Notes: generated by a model not told the origin, from the letters alone. Counted from the first letter of the stretch, positions 25,355 through 34,125 are shown. The stretch: DNA of 41,825 bases from Thermocladium sp049965935 (GCA_049965935.1 JBMFVP010000009.1:1-41825); one strand, 5' to 3'. Numbers and translations are program-made.

Positions 25355-25708
25355 ATGGAGGATCTCGACACTAAAATAACTAAGGCAATAGTTGAATTGA
25401 TTCGCCGCAGTAAGGGGCGCAAATTAACCCTAAAAGCGACGGTTCTGGTAAGGGTGGCGGGGCTTGATGAGAGGCACAAGAATATATTGAAGGCAGCTAG
25501 ATTATTAAGTAAATTAGCTGGAGAGAGAGTTATTAAGATAGAGAGGAAGGTTAAGACATCCAAGTCAAAGTCAATAATGTATGTAGTGGATGAATCGCTG
25601 GATATTTGGCACTTATCAAAGGATAAGCCTGATGAGGCAACGAGCTTCCTGGGTTCCCTCACGAGGAGGCTTCACACTAATTCATCGCCAACCCAAATGC
25701 GTAGGTGA
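25355..25708 (+). CDS. Small basic protein of unknown function, possibly winged-helix
   Basis: The 117-residue product is basic and starts just after the MtnA stop (TAA then T and ATG), so it is probably read from the same transcript. A GTG at 25346, overlapping MtnA by 8 bases, is an alternative start. The order of segments (helix, KLTLKATVLVRVAGLDERHKNILKAARLLSKLAGE, then a two-strand wing VIKIERKVKTSKSKSIMYVVD) would fit a winged-helix nucleic-acid-binding fold. No family recognised. Confidence 0.55.
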   Translation: MEDLDTKITKAIVELIRRSKGRKLTLKATVLVRVAGLDERHKNILKAARLLSKLAGERVIKIERKVKTSKSKSIMYVVDESLDIWHLSKDKPDEATSFLGSLTRRLHTNSSPTQMRR

Positions 25709-25785
25709 ACTCCTTAATCCATATATTTATACCCAACATTCTAGTTGATTCTCCCATGGCTATTGCGCCATTATGTGTTAAATGA

Positions 25786-26838
25786 TTAAATGAGGTCAGT
25801 AACTTCCAATGCCGTTTCCGCCGCCTTCCTTGTTATGCCATCCGTTCCCAATATAGTATATCTATCGGGCCTTATTGTGTGAGCCATGGTTAAGGCCTCC
25901 ATAGCAATTTCCTTATCTATACCTATATCGCTTAGCTTAGTGGGTATGCCTAGTTCCTGCATTGTCTTCTTTATTCTGCGCCAATTAAGGCCATGCAAGT
26001 AAGCCATCACTATGGTGCCCAAGGCGACTTGCTCGCCGTGTAGTGGGCTCCTCATCCCCCGTTCCTTAGCCAAGAGCTCCAATGCATGACTAAAGAGGTG
26101 CTCGGATCCGCTGCATGGTCGTGAGCTGCCGGCTATCGCCATAGCCACGCCGCACCCTATTAGGGCCTTAACCACTATCCTGGTCGCTCCCTCATCATGC
26201 CTCTTCAAGTTCTGTTTATTCCTCATTATTATTTGGTAACTAGATAATGCCAGAGTCGCTGCGTATTCACTAAATGATTCCCCCTTTATTTTTGCCCCCA
26301 ATTCCCAGTCCTTCACTGCAATTAATTTACCTATTAATTCACCGATGCCGGCGGTTAAGTATCGTCTAGGCGCCTCCGTGATTATAGATGTATCCGCTAT
26401 TATTGCGAGGGGTGTTTTATGGATCTTAGGATACCCTAGCCTCATTAACTCTAATTGAAGCGTGTAGGAAACGTAGGGAGACGCTATGCCGTCATGGCTA
26501 GCCACCGTGGGAACAGATATGAATGGCTTATCCAGTAGGAATGCAATGGCTTTTCCCGCATCCACTATTCTTCCTCCCCCAATGCTTATCACAGCATCCG
26601 CCCCCTTGTGTCTATGCGCTAGGCCTATTATTACGTCAGCATTAACCGCGTCCACCTCCTCCGTAATTATGTTGCTTCCCATTAAGCTGCCTAGGGCCTT
26701 CTTGCTGTGAGTGGTCCCAGTTAATACTAATGCACTTGGCCCCAGCTTCAGCATATTCAATATCTTACTGATGTTATTTATGGCTCCGGGCCCAAACAGC
26801 GTGTACCTAGGTATCTCCAGTTCTTCGAGTTCCTTCAT
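25786..26838 (-). CDS. egsA: sn-Glycerol-1-phosphate dehydrogenase
   Basis: This NAD(P)H- and zinc-dependent enzyme reduces dihydroxyacetone phosphate to sn-glycerol-1-phosphate, the backbone of archaeal ether lipids. It shows YTLFGPGAI, the nucleotide-binding VISIGGGRIVDAGKAIAF, SVPTVASHDGIASPYVSY, and metal ligands in SEHLFSHALELLA and SPLHGEQVALG. The length of about 350 is standard. I prefer ATG 26838: an AAGTTAAATAAC TATA-like stretch is 30 bases upstream of it and only 21 from the ATG at 26847. It is monocistronic. It links functionally, not physically, to the tetraether synthase at 10.7 kb. Confidence 0.95.
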   Translation of the reverse strand: MKELEELEIPRYTLFGPGAINNISKILNMLKLGPSALVLTGTTHSKKALGSLMGSNIITEEVDAVNADVIIGLAHRHKGADAVISIGGGRIVDAGKAIAFLLDKPFISVPTVASHDGIASPYVSYTLQLELMRLGYPKIHKTPLAIIADTSIITEAPRRYLTAGIGELIGKLIAVKDWELGAKIKGESFSEYAATLALSSYQIIMRNKQNLKRHDEGATRIVVKALIGCGVAMAIAGSSRPCSGSEHLFSHALELLAKERGMRSPLHGEQVALGTIVMAYLHGLNWRRIKKTMQELGIPTKLSDIGIDKEIAMEALTMAHTIRPDRYTILGTDGITRKAAETALEVTDLI

Positions 26839-27027
26839 TTTACGCATATAGTTATTGGGTGAGTTATTTAACTTTACGAGGGCTTAACGAGGCGATTTCA
26901 TGTATAGACATGGCAGGTAGGAAGTAGAGCATCATTGTCCAAATTTAGGGAGGTTAACATTTCAATTCGTAACTAGATTAAGGGTTTTTGCCAAATATTT
27001 TTAAAATACAAGTAAATAAAGTTTAGA

Positions 27028-27852
27028 GTGGATATCGATATCAAGTCGATTCTGGTGGATGTGGGCAGGGGCGCTGCTTCCCTCATTATAAGCAAATCCA
27101 CTGATGCATCCTATAAATCCATAATTAAGGAAGGGAAGAGCGATGTTACTAGGCGAATAGATTGGGAGGTTGAGGACTTCATAATAGGATATCTGAAGGA
27201 GAAGGGCGTTCCAGCAATTGTTTTAACAGAGGAGCGAAACTTGGTTAAGATAAGTGATAACCCATATTACCTATTTGTGATAGATCCATTGGATGGTTCC
27301 CTGAATTTCGTAATGGACATACCATTTTACTCCGTGTCGATAGGCGTAGCTAGGTACTCAGGGGATCCCAAGATGAAGGACCTAATTGCCGGCATAATAG
27401 TTGATGTTCAGCGGGATGCGTATTATTATGCGGAGACTGGTAAGGGGATTTATGTAAAGGGCAACACGGTTAAGCCCCTGGGGGATGCATTGGATAAACC
27501 AATTGCCTCAATATATATGGAACCATCAATAGGGATAGACACATTTACGAGAATAAAAAGGATATATGATGATTTAGGAACATTTAAGGTACGCACACTT
27601 GGCTCATCAAGTCTAGAGGCCACTTTAGCATCTTTCGGCCGCTTCCTATTCTTCATGGATATCAGGAATAAATTAAGGGTATTCGATATAGCTGCTGCGT
27701 ATGTTATAGCTAAGGAGGTGGGCGCTTACGTGATGAACCCGCTGGGGGCATCATTGGATGAATTGGGAATATTAAGCCAGCCAAGAATAAATATAGTTGT
27801 GACCCAAAGTAAGAAGGTAGTGGACTCCATTAAGTATGCATTCGGTAATTGA
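27028..27852 (+). CDS. Inositol monophosphatase/FBPase-family phosphatase (GTG start)
   Basis: This is a magnesium-dependent, lithium-sensitive-type sugar phosphatase. Metal-binding residues appear as E68-E69 (LTEER), DPLDGSLNF (86-94) and D220 in FDIAAA. Archaeal members often hydrolyse both inositol-1-phosphate and fructose-1,6-bisphosphate. No ATG fits the family start. A GTG at 27028 lies about 26 bases after ATTTTTAAAATA, so I take it as a leaderless GTG start. The length of 274 is slightly over the archaeal norm of about 255. Confidence 0.9.
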   Translation: MDIDIKSILVDVGRGAASLIISKSTDASYKSIIKEGKSDVTRRIDWEVEDFIIGYLKEKGVPAIVLTEERNLVKISDNPYYLFVIDPLDGSLNFVMDIPFYSVSIGVARYSGDPKMKDLIAGIIVDVQRDAYYYAETGKGIYVKGNTVKPLGDALDKPIASIYMEPSIGIDTFTRIKRIYDDLGTFKVRTLGSSSLEATLASFGRFLFFMDIRNKLRVFDIAAAYVIAKEVGAYVMNPLGASLDELGILSQPRINIVVTQSKKVVDSIKYAFGN

Positions 27853-28007
27853 TCAATGAAATGCAATGTTAGGTGGGCGGCGTCCACGTGATTTTAACTT
27901 ATTCAGTTAATTTAAGTCTAGATTTATATAATTAATAAGGAATTCAACCATAACTCTGTCCAATAAGTTAAGAATTACTCTTTAAAATAACCATGCGAGG
28001 CAGCATC

Positions 28008-28271
28008 ATGGTGACAGCACCTAGTCGTTCCTGCCCAAATTGTGGAGGCCCCTTAATAATAAGGACCCAGAGCAATATAATATCGATTGGATGCACGACC
28101 TGCAGGGTAGTGGTATTTATTTCTAGAAATGAATTAATTAAGGATGGTGAAAGGGAGGAAAGCTTTAATTTAATGGATGCATTATTCCAGAAATACGTGA
28201 GAGGATTAAACAGGGTGCTCCAGAGAAGGGGATTAGCGAGCGAAATCATTAAGAGTGGGGAAAACAATTAA
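28008..28271 (+). CDS. Small zinc-ribbon protein
   Basis: The 87-residue product begins MVTAPSRSCPNCGGPLII and then has GCTTCRVVVF, a four-cysteine zinc ribbon (CxxC...CxxC) covering the first 45 residues. A helical, charged C-terminus follows (FQKYVRGLNRVLQRRG). Zinc ribbons of this size often bind nucleic acid or act as subunits of larger machines. TTTAAAATAA (27981-27990) is about 23 bases before ATG 28008 and only about 8 before an in-frame ATG at 27993, so I choose 28008. The SWIM-domain gene starts 15 bases downstream, suggesting an operon. Confidence 0.7.
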   Translation: MVTAPSRSCPNCGGPLIIRTQSNIISIGCTTCRVVVFISRNELIKDGEREESFNLMDALFQKYVRGLNRVLQRRGLASEIIKSGENN

Positions 28272-28286
28272 TGAGGCTGAGTAGAG

Positions 28287-28736
28287 GTGAATGGGAATAG
28301 CAATGATGCTAGGATGAAGGAGTTCCTCCTTCTTCTCTCCAAGAAGGTAGGTTACAGGTTCTCCAGATTACTGGAAATAGCTGAATATGCCGGGGAAGCA
28401 ACAATAATTGAGGTGAAGGAGGAAAGTACCGGCGTCACGGGGATTCGTCTAAGCTTCAAGTCAGAGACCCGTAATGATGTTTATCACTATGCATCAATCG
28501 GTAGATACGGTGCTAAGTGCACTTGTGAAGCGAATACCCTGGGGAGCGAGTTGTGTAAACATATACTTGCCGGAATAATAATAATGGAAGCCATAAACCT
28601 AAATAAGTACGGCAAAAGTCTTGACCTGAATGAGATGAAGTGGTTAAGTTCTAATGCAGGGGAATCCAGAGAAGTTCAGAACCCTGGTACCTCATCAAAA
28701 ATCAGAGATGGCGGTCCTCAACACATAAAGCCCTAG
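28287..28736 (+). CDS. SWIM zinc-finger protein
   Basis: The 149-residue protein has a SWIM domain: a pair of strands, then KCTCEANTLGSELCKHILAG with the CxC...CxH ligand pattern (about residues 76-93). SWIM domains bind DNA or protein partners; in crenarchaea small SWIM proteins can accompany Rad51-paralogue-like ATPases. Here the only close neighbour is the zinc-ribbon gene. The last 35 residues are polar and look disordered. The start is uncertain: GTG at 28287 fits spacing to the upstream gene, while ATG 28314 would remove nine residues. Confidence 0.75.
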   Translation: MNGNSNDARMKEFLLLLSKKVGYRFSRLLEIAEYAGEATIIEVKEESTGVTGIRLSFKSETRNDVYHYASIGRYGAKCTCEANTLGSELCKHILAGIIIMEAINLNKYGKSLDLNEMKWLSSNAGESREVQNPGTSSKIRDGGPQHIKP

Positions 28737-28831
28737 GGCTCAGAAATGATTTATTAGCTTTCCCTTAATGGGTGGAGGCCGCATGGGTTTCTCGCATTAA
28801 TATTTTAATATTATCAGGAGTGTCTCTCCAG

Positions 28832-29719
28832 ATGCATGTTAATGCAGTAACAATAGGGGACTACGCTATAAATAAGGAGCTAGCTAAGAAGGGTTCCTCA
28901 ACCGATATAACGATTTATCATAGGAGAATCGATGATGACGTGGTGACCCTCATAGAGCCAACCAAGTATCCCGAGAAGTATCAACCCCTAATAAAGGCTA
29001 TAGCATATGCCGATGCTGCCTTAATTAATCCCCTCCAAATAGATGCATTTCTGGGCGAGGCATTAATTACCTTGGAGTTAATGGGGATGCGGCAAGTATT
29101 TGTCATTTCAAACCACGACCCATTGAAGAAGGTAGCCAACGAGTTGGGAGCTAACTATAAGTATCTTGATGCCTATGGAGCGCTGGAGGAATTGCGACGA
29201 TTAGGTCCAGCATCGCTCAGCGATTCGCCGCTGGTCATAATAGATCAAGCATTCAATGTGAAGAGCGTGGGCACTGTGGTTCTTGGATTCATTAAGGGAG
29301 GCAAGATAAGAGTTCACGATAAATTAACACTTCAGCCAAAGGGCATAGAGGCAGAGATTAGGTCAATTCAAATACAGGACGTGAATTATGAGGAGGCAGA
29401 GCTCGGTACACGGGTAGGATTAGCCTTGAAGGGAGTAAGCGCTGATGATATAGAGGAGGGAGATGTGCTATGCATTGATTGCCATGCATCAAATATGATT
29501 AGAGGGCATTTCAATCCCAATAAGTACTTTAAGCAAGGAGTTCAAGGCCAATTACATATATCTATGGGTTCCAAGATACGCCCCATTAAATCAATGAAGC
29601 TTGAACAATCCATTGCATATATAGAAGTGGATTCCCCCATACCCATCGTGTCCAATCGTGCAGCAGTGATGAAGCTGGACTCGAAGCCCCCACGAATAGT
29701 GGGTAGCATAGAGATCTAG
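28832..29719 (+). CDS. EF-Tu/SelB-like protein lacking GTPase motifs
   Basis: Residues from about 135 onward match translation-factor domain 2 and the beginning of domain 3: LVIIDQAFNVKSVGTVVLGFIKGG, IRVHDKLTLQP, EAEIRSIQIQDVNYEEAELGTRVGLALKG, and EGDVLC. The N-terminal part has the length of a shrunken G domain but no P-loop. The place of the NKxD guanine-binding motif reads SNHD, so it cannot bind GTP in the usual way. I start at ATG 28832, which lies about 26 bases after TATTTTAATATTA; a GTG at 28772 would put the TATA box inside the gene. The role is unknown; a tRNA- or elongation-factor-mimic role is inference. Confidence 0.75.
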   Translation: MHVNAVTIGDYAINKELAKKGSSTDITIYHRRIDDDVVTLIEPTKYPEKYQPLIKAIAYADAALINPLQIDAFLGEALITLELMGMRQVFVISNHDPLKKVANELGANYKYLDAYGALEELRRLGPASLSDSPLVIIDQAFNVKSVGTVVLGFIKGGKIRVHDKLTLQPKGIEAEIRSIQIQDVNYEEAELGTRVGLALKGVSADDIEEGDVLCIDCHASNMIRGHFNPNKYFKQGVQGQLHISMGSKIRPIKSMKLEQSIAYIEVDSPIPIVSNRAAVMKLDSKPPRIVGSIEI

Positions 29720-29928
29720 CGATAAAATGAGCGATAAGCCCTTGCCCTTAAGGGCGGGAATCAATCCCATCCTAGGAAGTTATAATATAGATAATTATAT
29801 TGATCCGCGTATCTCTCAGTTGCAGCGATTCCTATTCTCATTCTAAAAATCGATTAAGGACGGGGATTGCGGAGGGCAATTAGGCTTGGCTTTTGATTTA
29901 GTGTTTTGTGTAGTGTGGATAAATTTAA
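29720..29928. other. Intergenic region before the importer operon
   Basis: It begins with a GC-rich hairpin (29739-29758), continues with an AT-rich inverted repeat AATATA-N6-TATATT (29784-29801), and ends with the TATA region of the iron-type importer (AAATTTAAAA from 29921). No open frame of note. Confidence 0.4.
29739..29758. repeat. GC-rich hairpin resembling an IS200/IS605 element end
   Basis: Outer CCC/GGG and inner GCCC-TTAA-GGGC pair, with a 2-base bulge; the inner part is the 12-bp palindrome GCCCTTAAGGGC (29744-29755). It could simply be the terminator of the preceding gene, but the flanking bases (AAGCCC...GGGAAT) are like the hairpin at 41713-41732. Confidence 0.35.
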
Positions 29929-29950
29929 AAATAGGATAATTATCCTATTT
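29929..29950. promoter_or_regulatory. 22-bp perfect palindrome: operator of the iron-type importer
   Basis: The half-site AAATAGGATAA is followed immediately by its exact reverse complement. The palindrome fills the space between the TATA region (29921-29933) and the ATG at 29954, covering the expected transcription start. Its length and position suit a homodimeric repressor. A metal regulator of the DtxR/IdeR type is the natural guess given the operon it controls. Confidence 0.75.
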
Positions 29951-29953
29951 CTT

Positions 29954-30937
29954 ATGAAGAGGACCACACTTGTAGCCATCACGGTCGGGATACTAGTGCT
30001 AGTGGCAGTCATGATACTCCTCTATGTTTATAATAGCACAGGCAAGAATTCCATTACTCCACGGGAAAGAATAGCATCACTGGATCCAACCTGCACGCAA
30101 TTGTTGTACTCCCTTGGCCTTGGCCATGATGTTGTGGAGATGGATACATATTCAGCTCAATTATTGGCCTACTTTAATGAAACGCCAAAAAGCAATGTGA
30201 CTATACTATCATCGATCTGGCCGTTCCCCTCCCTAGAATCCATAATTAATGCATCGCCCAGCATAATATGCTATGATTATGGTTGGTATGGCCCTCAATT
30301 ATCGAAGATAAATGGATATAATTGGACTATAATAATAATAAATGGAACATCTGACACCAACATGAGCCAGATAGAGAATGACGTGCGGTTAACCGGTTTA
30401 AAGCTGGGGATCACGGAAGCAGCTTCTGCCGTGATTAATTCCATGAATTCGGTCCTAAACTCCGTATCCTCCGCGACCCAGAACAGCGAGAAGCCCACCG
30501 TTATTTACTTAGATGGCGTTAACCCAATATACTCTGCATCATATAATACGTTTATTGGAAATGAAATAAAGCTAGCCAACGGAATTGATGTAGTGAATAC
30601 CACAAATCCATGGCCTCAACTCTCTACTTCACAGTTCCTCCTCTATAATGCCGATTACATAATCGCATCGGACTTCATGGGCAATTGCTCGGCCACTCTT
30701 CAAGCAATACTTAGTTTGCCAGGCATAAATACGGTTAATGCAGTTAAGGAGAATCACATATACATAATTGGAAACCTTGGGCAAAGCCTTGTTGAGGAGC
30801 CCGGACCCCTTTCCGTTTATGGAGTTAAGCTAATCGCTTATATTATACATGCTTCTTCATTTAATGTCTCTCCCCCTCATTGTATTAATGCGACCTGGAT
30901 AATGAACAATATAAGGCCGGAGTTGGGTAGCGGATGA
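29954..30937 (+). CDS. Periplasmic-binding protein of an iron-siderophore/B12-type importer
   Basis: The N-terminus is a signal-anchor (MKRTTL then about 19 hydrophobic residues). The mature part is a BtuF/FepB-like helical-backbone binding fold: RIASLDPTCTQLLYSLGLGHDVVEMD, SLESIINASPSIICYDY, PTVIYLDGVNP, and TVNAVKENHIYIIG. It carries at least 11 N-glycosylation sequons (NxS/T), which fits an exposed archaeal surface protein. I use ATG 29954; a TTG/GTG-type extension to 29906 would cover the promoter and palindrome. Its last four bases overlap the permease gene. Confidence 0.88.
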   Translation: MKRTTLVAITVGILVLVAVMILLYVYNSTGKNSITPRERIASLDPTCTQLLYSLGLGHDVVEMDTYSAQLLAYFNETPKSNVTILSSIWPFPSLESIINASPSIICYDYGWYGPQLSKINGYNWTIIIINGTSDTNMSQIENDVRLTGLKLGITEAASAVINSMNSVLNSVSSATQNSEKPTVIYLDGVNPIYSASYNTFIGNEIKLANGIDVVNTTNPWPQLSTSQFLLYNADYIIASDFMGNCSATLQAILSLPGINTVNAVKENHIYIIGNLGQSLVEEPGPLSVYGVKLIAYIIHASSFNVSPPHCINATWIMNNIRPELGSG

Positions 30938-31926
30938 AGCTCCTAAAAATCACCCTCACCGCATTAGTGCTATTAAGTATACTGATCAATATGGTTATCG
31001 GCACGGTTAAGGTGCCCCTAAGGTACATCCTAATGCCCAGCGGAATTTATAAAATAATAATCCTAGATATAAGACTGCCTGAGGCATTAACGGGAGTATT
31101 GGTGGGCTTTATATTAGGAATGACCGGCGCAACATTTCAAAGCATTTTCAGGAACCCGCTTGTCGATCCATTTACGATAGGCAATGCGGGCGCAGCTGTG
31201 CTAGGCGCCTTGCTGGCCTACTTATTGATACTCATGCACCTCATTAATTCCTACCTATCTCTTATAGCAATGCCATTGCTTGCCTTTATTTTCGCCCTAG
31301 CCACCAGCCTAGCCGTATCATATATGGGCTCCCGCGGTGGACCACTTGGATTAGTGCTAGTGGGCGTCATGTTCACGCTCCTAACTTCATCCTTGATCAT
31401 AATAATAGAGATACTCATATCGGAGATTAATCCATCAGCCATAGTACAGCCTCTTTACGTCCTATATGGTGACTTAAACGGCATATCATGGAATAACTTA
31501 CTGGCAATAACAGCCGCCTCACTGATACCTCTCATTGTACTGCTTAATTATGGAAAACAACTAGATATAATGCTTCTAGGCGATGATGTTGCCCATGCAA
31601 GCGGCTTAGATCCAGGTAGAACCAGGTTCATAGTGCTTTCATTAGCATCCATACCAATAGCCACCGCGATGGCATTTACCGGAATAATAGGCTTCGTGGG
31701 ATTAGTATCCCCATATGTGGCTAGGTATGTGGAAGGTCGAGGATCCCATACTGCGGTGCTTCCCATGTCGGGGATAGTCGGCGCATTAATGCTCTCCCTA
31801 TCAAATGCCATCTCTAGATCCGTATCTAACTACATAATACCGATAACCGCGGTCACGGGCATAGTTGGAATACCATTGATAATACTAATGCTTTATCGAG
31901 GTGCCTATAGTGCCGCAAAAGTATAA
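30934..31926 (+). CDS. FecCD/BtuC-type ABC permease
   Basis: This is the membrane subunit of the importer. Around ten hydrophobic helices can be counted over 330 residues, the family norm. Signature parts are RLPEALTGVLVGFILGMTGATFQSIFRNPLVDPFTIGNAGAAVLG (N-terminal half, quoted in pieces: RLPEAL, NPLVDP, GNAGAA) and the cytoplasmic coupling region GIIGFVGLVSPYVAR. It overlaps the binding-protein gene by four bases and the ATPase gene by 26 bases, so the three are one translational unit. Confidence 0.93.
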   Translation: MKLLKITLTALVLLSILINMVIGTVKVPLRYILMPSGIYKIIILDIRLPEALTGVLVGFILGMTGATFQSIFRNPLVDPFTIGNAGAAVLGALLAYLLILMHLINSYLSLIAMPLLAFIFALATSLAVSYMGSRGGPLGLVLVGVMFTLLTSSLIIIIEILISEINPSAIVQPLYVLYGDLNGISWNNLLAITAASLIPLIVLLNYGKQLDIMLLGDDVAHASGLDPGRTRFIVLSLASIPIATAMAFTGIIGFVGLVSPYVARYVEGRGSHTAVLPMSGIVGALMLSLSNAISRSVSNYIIPITAVTGIVGIPLIILMLYRGAYSAAKV

Positions 31927-32659
31927 TATCGAATTCAAGGGAGTCTCGGCTGGTTATGGGAAACGAGTAATTATTAGTGACATAACATTCTCCACGCCCT
32001 CACCGGGCTTAACTACAATACTGGGCCCAAATGGTGTTGGTAAATCAACGCTGCTCAAGGTTTTAACGGGATCCTTGAAACCATTGCGTGGATCGGTTTT
32101 CGTTGATGGAAAGAACTTGAATCAAGAGAAGGATAGATCCATATACTTATCATATGCACCATCGGAGTCGCCGAACATGTTTAACATGAGAGTCATTGAG
32201 GTAATCATGTCTGCGCGGAGGGGAAGCAAATGGGTTACTCGAGAGAGTGCATTGGAGGCACTCAGATTCGTGGGGATCGAGGCACTCACTAATGATTTCT
32301 TTGAGGAACTCAGCACTGGCCAAAAGCGGCTTGTTCTATTAGCTAGAGCCCTCGCAACAGGTGCCCCTATCATTATCGTCGATGAACCAACGGCGAACCT
32401 CGACTTAGGCAATCAATTAAGGATACATTGGCTCCTAAGGAAAATAGCGAACCTATCTACGGTGATTGTTGCTTCCCACGATGTAGAGCTCGCGCTAGAG
32501 AGCGACTTAATAGTGGCGATTAAGGGCGGTCACATACTAATGCAGGGATCGCCGGAGACATTAACGCCTAAGGTGATCGCAACCCTCTATGACATCGATG
32601 AATCCAGACTAGACGTCGTGAGCACCATTATGCGAAAACGATTGAGTGGGAATCAATGA
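31901..32659 (+). CDS. FecE/BtuD-type ABC ATPase
   Basis: This is the ATPase subunit of the importer. Walker A is GPNGVGKST (42-50). The signature LSTGQKR is a mild variant of LSGGQ, followed by VLLARAL. Walker B is IIIVDEPTANLD and the switch His is in VASHDVELAL. The start is a GTG at 31901 or 31910, both inside the end of the permease gene; no ATG is available near the family start. The substrate is probably an iron chelate or cobalamin, as expected for the family and for the likely metal-responsive operator at 29929. Confidence 0.92.
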   Translation: MPIVPQKYNIEFKGVSAGYGKRVIISDITFSTPSPGLTTILGPNGVGKSTLLKVLTGSLKPLRGSVFVDGKNLNQEKDRSIYLSYAPSESPNMFNMRVIEVIMSARRGSKWVTRESALEALRFVGIEALTNDFFEELSTGQKRLVLLARALATGAPIIIVDEPTANLDLGNQLRIHWLLRKIANLSTVIVASHDVELALESDLIVAIKGGHILMQGSPETLTPKVIATLYDIDESRLDVVSTIMRKRLSGNQ

Positions 32660-32753
32660 TAAGGAACGGCAAGCCTTGCTATTTATGGCGAGATAATGTT
32701 TTGCTTACATATAGTGCTTTTGCTCCGTTGGTAACAAGACCTAGGTAACTCCT

Positions 32754-33236
32754 TTAGGACGAGGGGAGTGATTCATATATGTCCATCAATTCCTTTATTA
32801 ATGAGGCCATCAATATCGAATCCATGTGATCGTTGATTATCTTCATTAAGTAGGTTTTATCCTCATTGAATTCATGCGTGGCGGCCAGCATGTATTTGCC
32901 TTTATTAATTATACAAAGCTGCACTTCCTCTGGAGGTTGATAGAGATCTATGGTTATATGCGTTAAATTATCATTGCACTGAATATTGATTTTATTGCTG
33001 ACATCCATTAAGGCAATCACGGATTTATTAGCCATACAGTAAATGGTTAATGTGACGGGGGCACTCCTCCCTTTAAGTATAACCATGGCTGTCGCCTTCA
33101 CGCTTTTTCCTGGAACATCATAAACATATACATCAAGGATCCCCAATTCCGCCCTATACTCATTATATGCATCCATGACTGACTTAATGAAAGAGGAGCC
33201 ACATGATCCCTGATCTCTAATCCGATTCTTCATCAT
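32754..33236 (-). CDS. Protein of unknown function
   Basis: I do not recognise this 160-residue alpha/beta protein. It has a helical start (SFIKSVMDAYNEYRAELG), a beta-rich middle (LDVYVYDVPGKSVKATAMVILKG, VTLTIYC, ITIDLYQP), and a helical end with no transmembrane segment. Five cysteines are scattered without a metal pattern. A TAAATATTA element about 30 bases upstream of the ATG supports an independent transcript. It converges on the importer operon; codon use matches its neighbours. Confidence 0.6.
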   Translation of the reverse strand: MMKNRIRDQGSCGSSFIKSVMDAYNEYRAELGILDVYVYDVPGKSVKATAMVILKGRSAPVTLTIYCMANKSVIALMDVSNKINIQCNDNLTHITIDLYQPPEEVQLCIINKGKYMLAATHEFNEDKTYLMKIINDHMDSILMASLIKELMDIYESLPSS

Positions 33237-33336
33237 TAAGGAGCCATAATTACAGCAAAGTAATAATATTTATGCTAATCGCCTTCACGCGTTCCCTCCC
33301 TCATGGAATTGATGCATTGATCCCCCCTCATCAAGG

Positions 33337-33353
33337 CTTCCCCGTAGGGGAAG
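33337..33353 (-). terminator. Strong hairpin just after the enoyl-CoA hydratase gene
   Basis: CTTCCCC and GGGGAAG pair perfectly with a 3-base loop, starting five bases beyond the stop at 33358. No T-run follows on the minus strand, so intrinsic termination is uncertain; the plus-strand continuation GGGGAAGTAGTTTAC also recalls ends of IS605-type elements. Confidence 0.35.
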
Positions 33354-33357
33354 TAGT

Positions 33358-34125
33358 TTACTTGCCTTGTTTCCCGCTTTTTCTATTGGCTCGTTCCTCG
33401 ATGAATTTTTGCATGCGGTTCTTTGAGGATTCCCCTAGGGCTAGTAGGGCCAATTCCTTTATGGCATTCTTGATATCATTATTGCGGCACTTATTGAGGT
33501 GTCGCTTGATGGTCTTTATTGAGATGGGATCAACCTTTTTCAACTCATCTAATACGTCGATAACTTTACTCGTTAATTCCTGGCTGGAAACCACGTAATC
33601 AACTAGGCCTATTCGAAGCGCCTCGTCAGAGTTTAGTTCCCTACCCGTGAGGGCCAGGTCTATTATTGTTCTTCCAAGGGTTGTATATCCTATGCTTATT
33701 GCTATTGGGGGTATGAGGCCGATTCGCCCCTCCGGTATCGCAAATCTTGAGTCATTACTTGCTATTACTATATCCGCAGCCAGCAGTATCTCGCATCCAC
33801 CACCATAGGCTAAACCATTCACTGCAGCTATTATGGGCTTCTCTGAATTAAGCATGGCTTCGACTGCATTCATCAAGTTAGTGAAGAATCCGATGCTTTC
33901 CTTCTTGGTTGAGAGGGATAGCATTGAGTTTATGTCGTCCCCAGCGGAGAAGGCTCGGCCAGTGCCCGTTATTACGATTGCAACTGAGTCATCGTATTGG
34001 GCATCCTCAATGTACTTATTTAGGAGCATCCATGATTCCTCATCAAACGCGTTTAGTTTTTCTGGTCTGTTTAAAATTATCCATGATGCACCATGCTTTT
34101 TCTCAAGGAGAACTTTACTGTTCAT
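33358..34125 (-). CDS. Enoyl-CoA hydratase/isomerase (crotonase family)
   Basis: This is a crotonase-fold enzyme acting on acyl-CoA thioesters, probably in beta-oxidation or a related carbon pathway. The oxyanion-hole segments are AFSAGDDI (about 60-67) and NGLAYGGGCEILLAADIVIAS (about 103-123). The glutamate in RFAIPEGRIGLIP corresponds to the second catalytic acid of hydratases; the first position (inside GGCEI) is also Glu, consistent with hydratase activity. The length of 255 is normal, and the basic tail (EERANRKSGKQGK) looks unstructured. A TATA-like ATATATTATTA lies 15-27 bases upstream. It is not in an operon. Confidence 0.92.
   Translation of the reverse strand: MNSKVLLEKKHGASWIILNRPEKLNAFDEESWMLLNKYIEDAQYDDSVAIVITGTGRAFSAGDDINSMLSLSTKKESIGFFTNLMNAVEAMLNSEKPIIAAVNGLAYGGGCEILLAADIVIASNDSRFAIPEGRIGLIPPIAISIGYTTLGRTIIDLALTGRELNSDEALRIGLVDYVVSSQELTSKVIDVLDELKKVDPISIKTIKRHLNKCRNNDIKNAIKELALLALGESSKNRMQKFIEERANRKSGKQGK

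Noticed and set aside
18322..29734. Identical 14-mers GATAAAATGAGCGA at 18322-18335 and 29721-29734
   Set aside because: A few shared 14-mers are expected by chance in 42 kb, and the flanks do not match.
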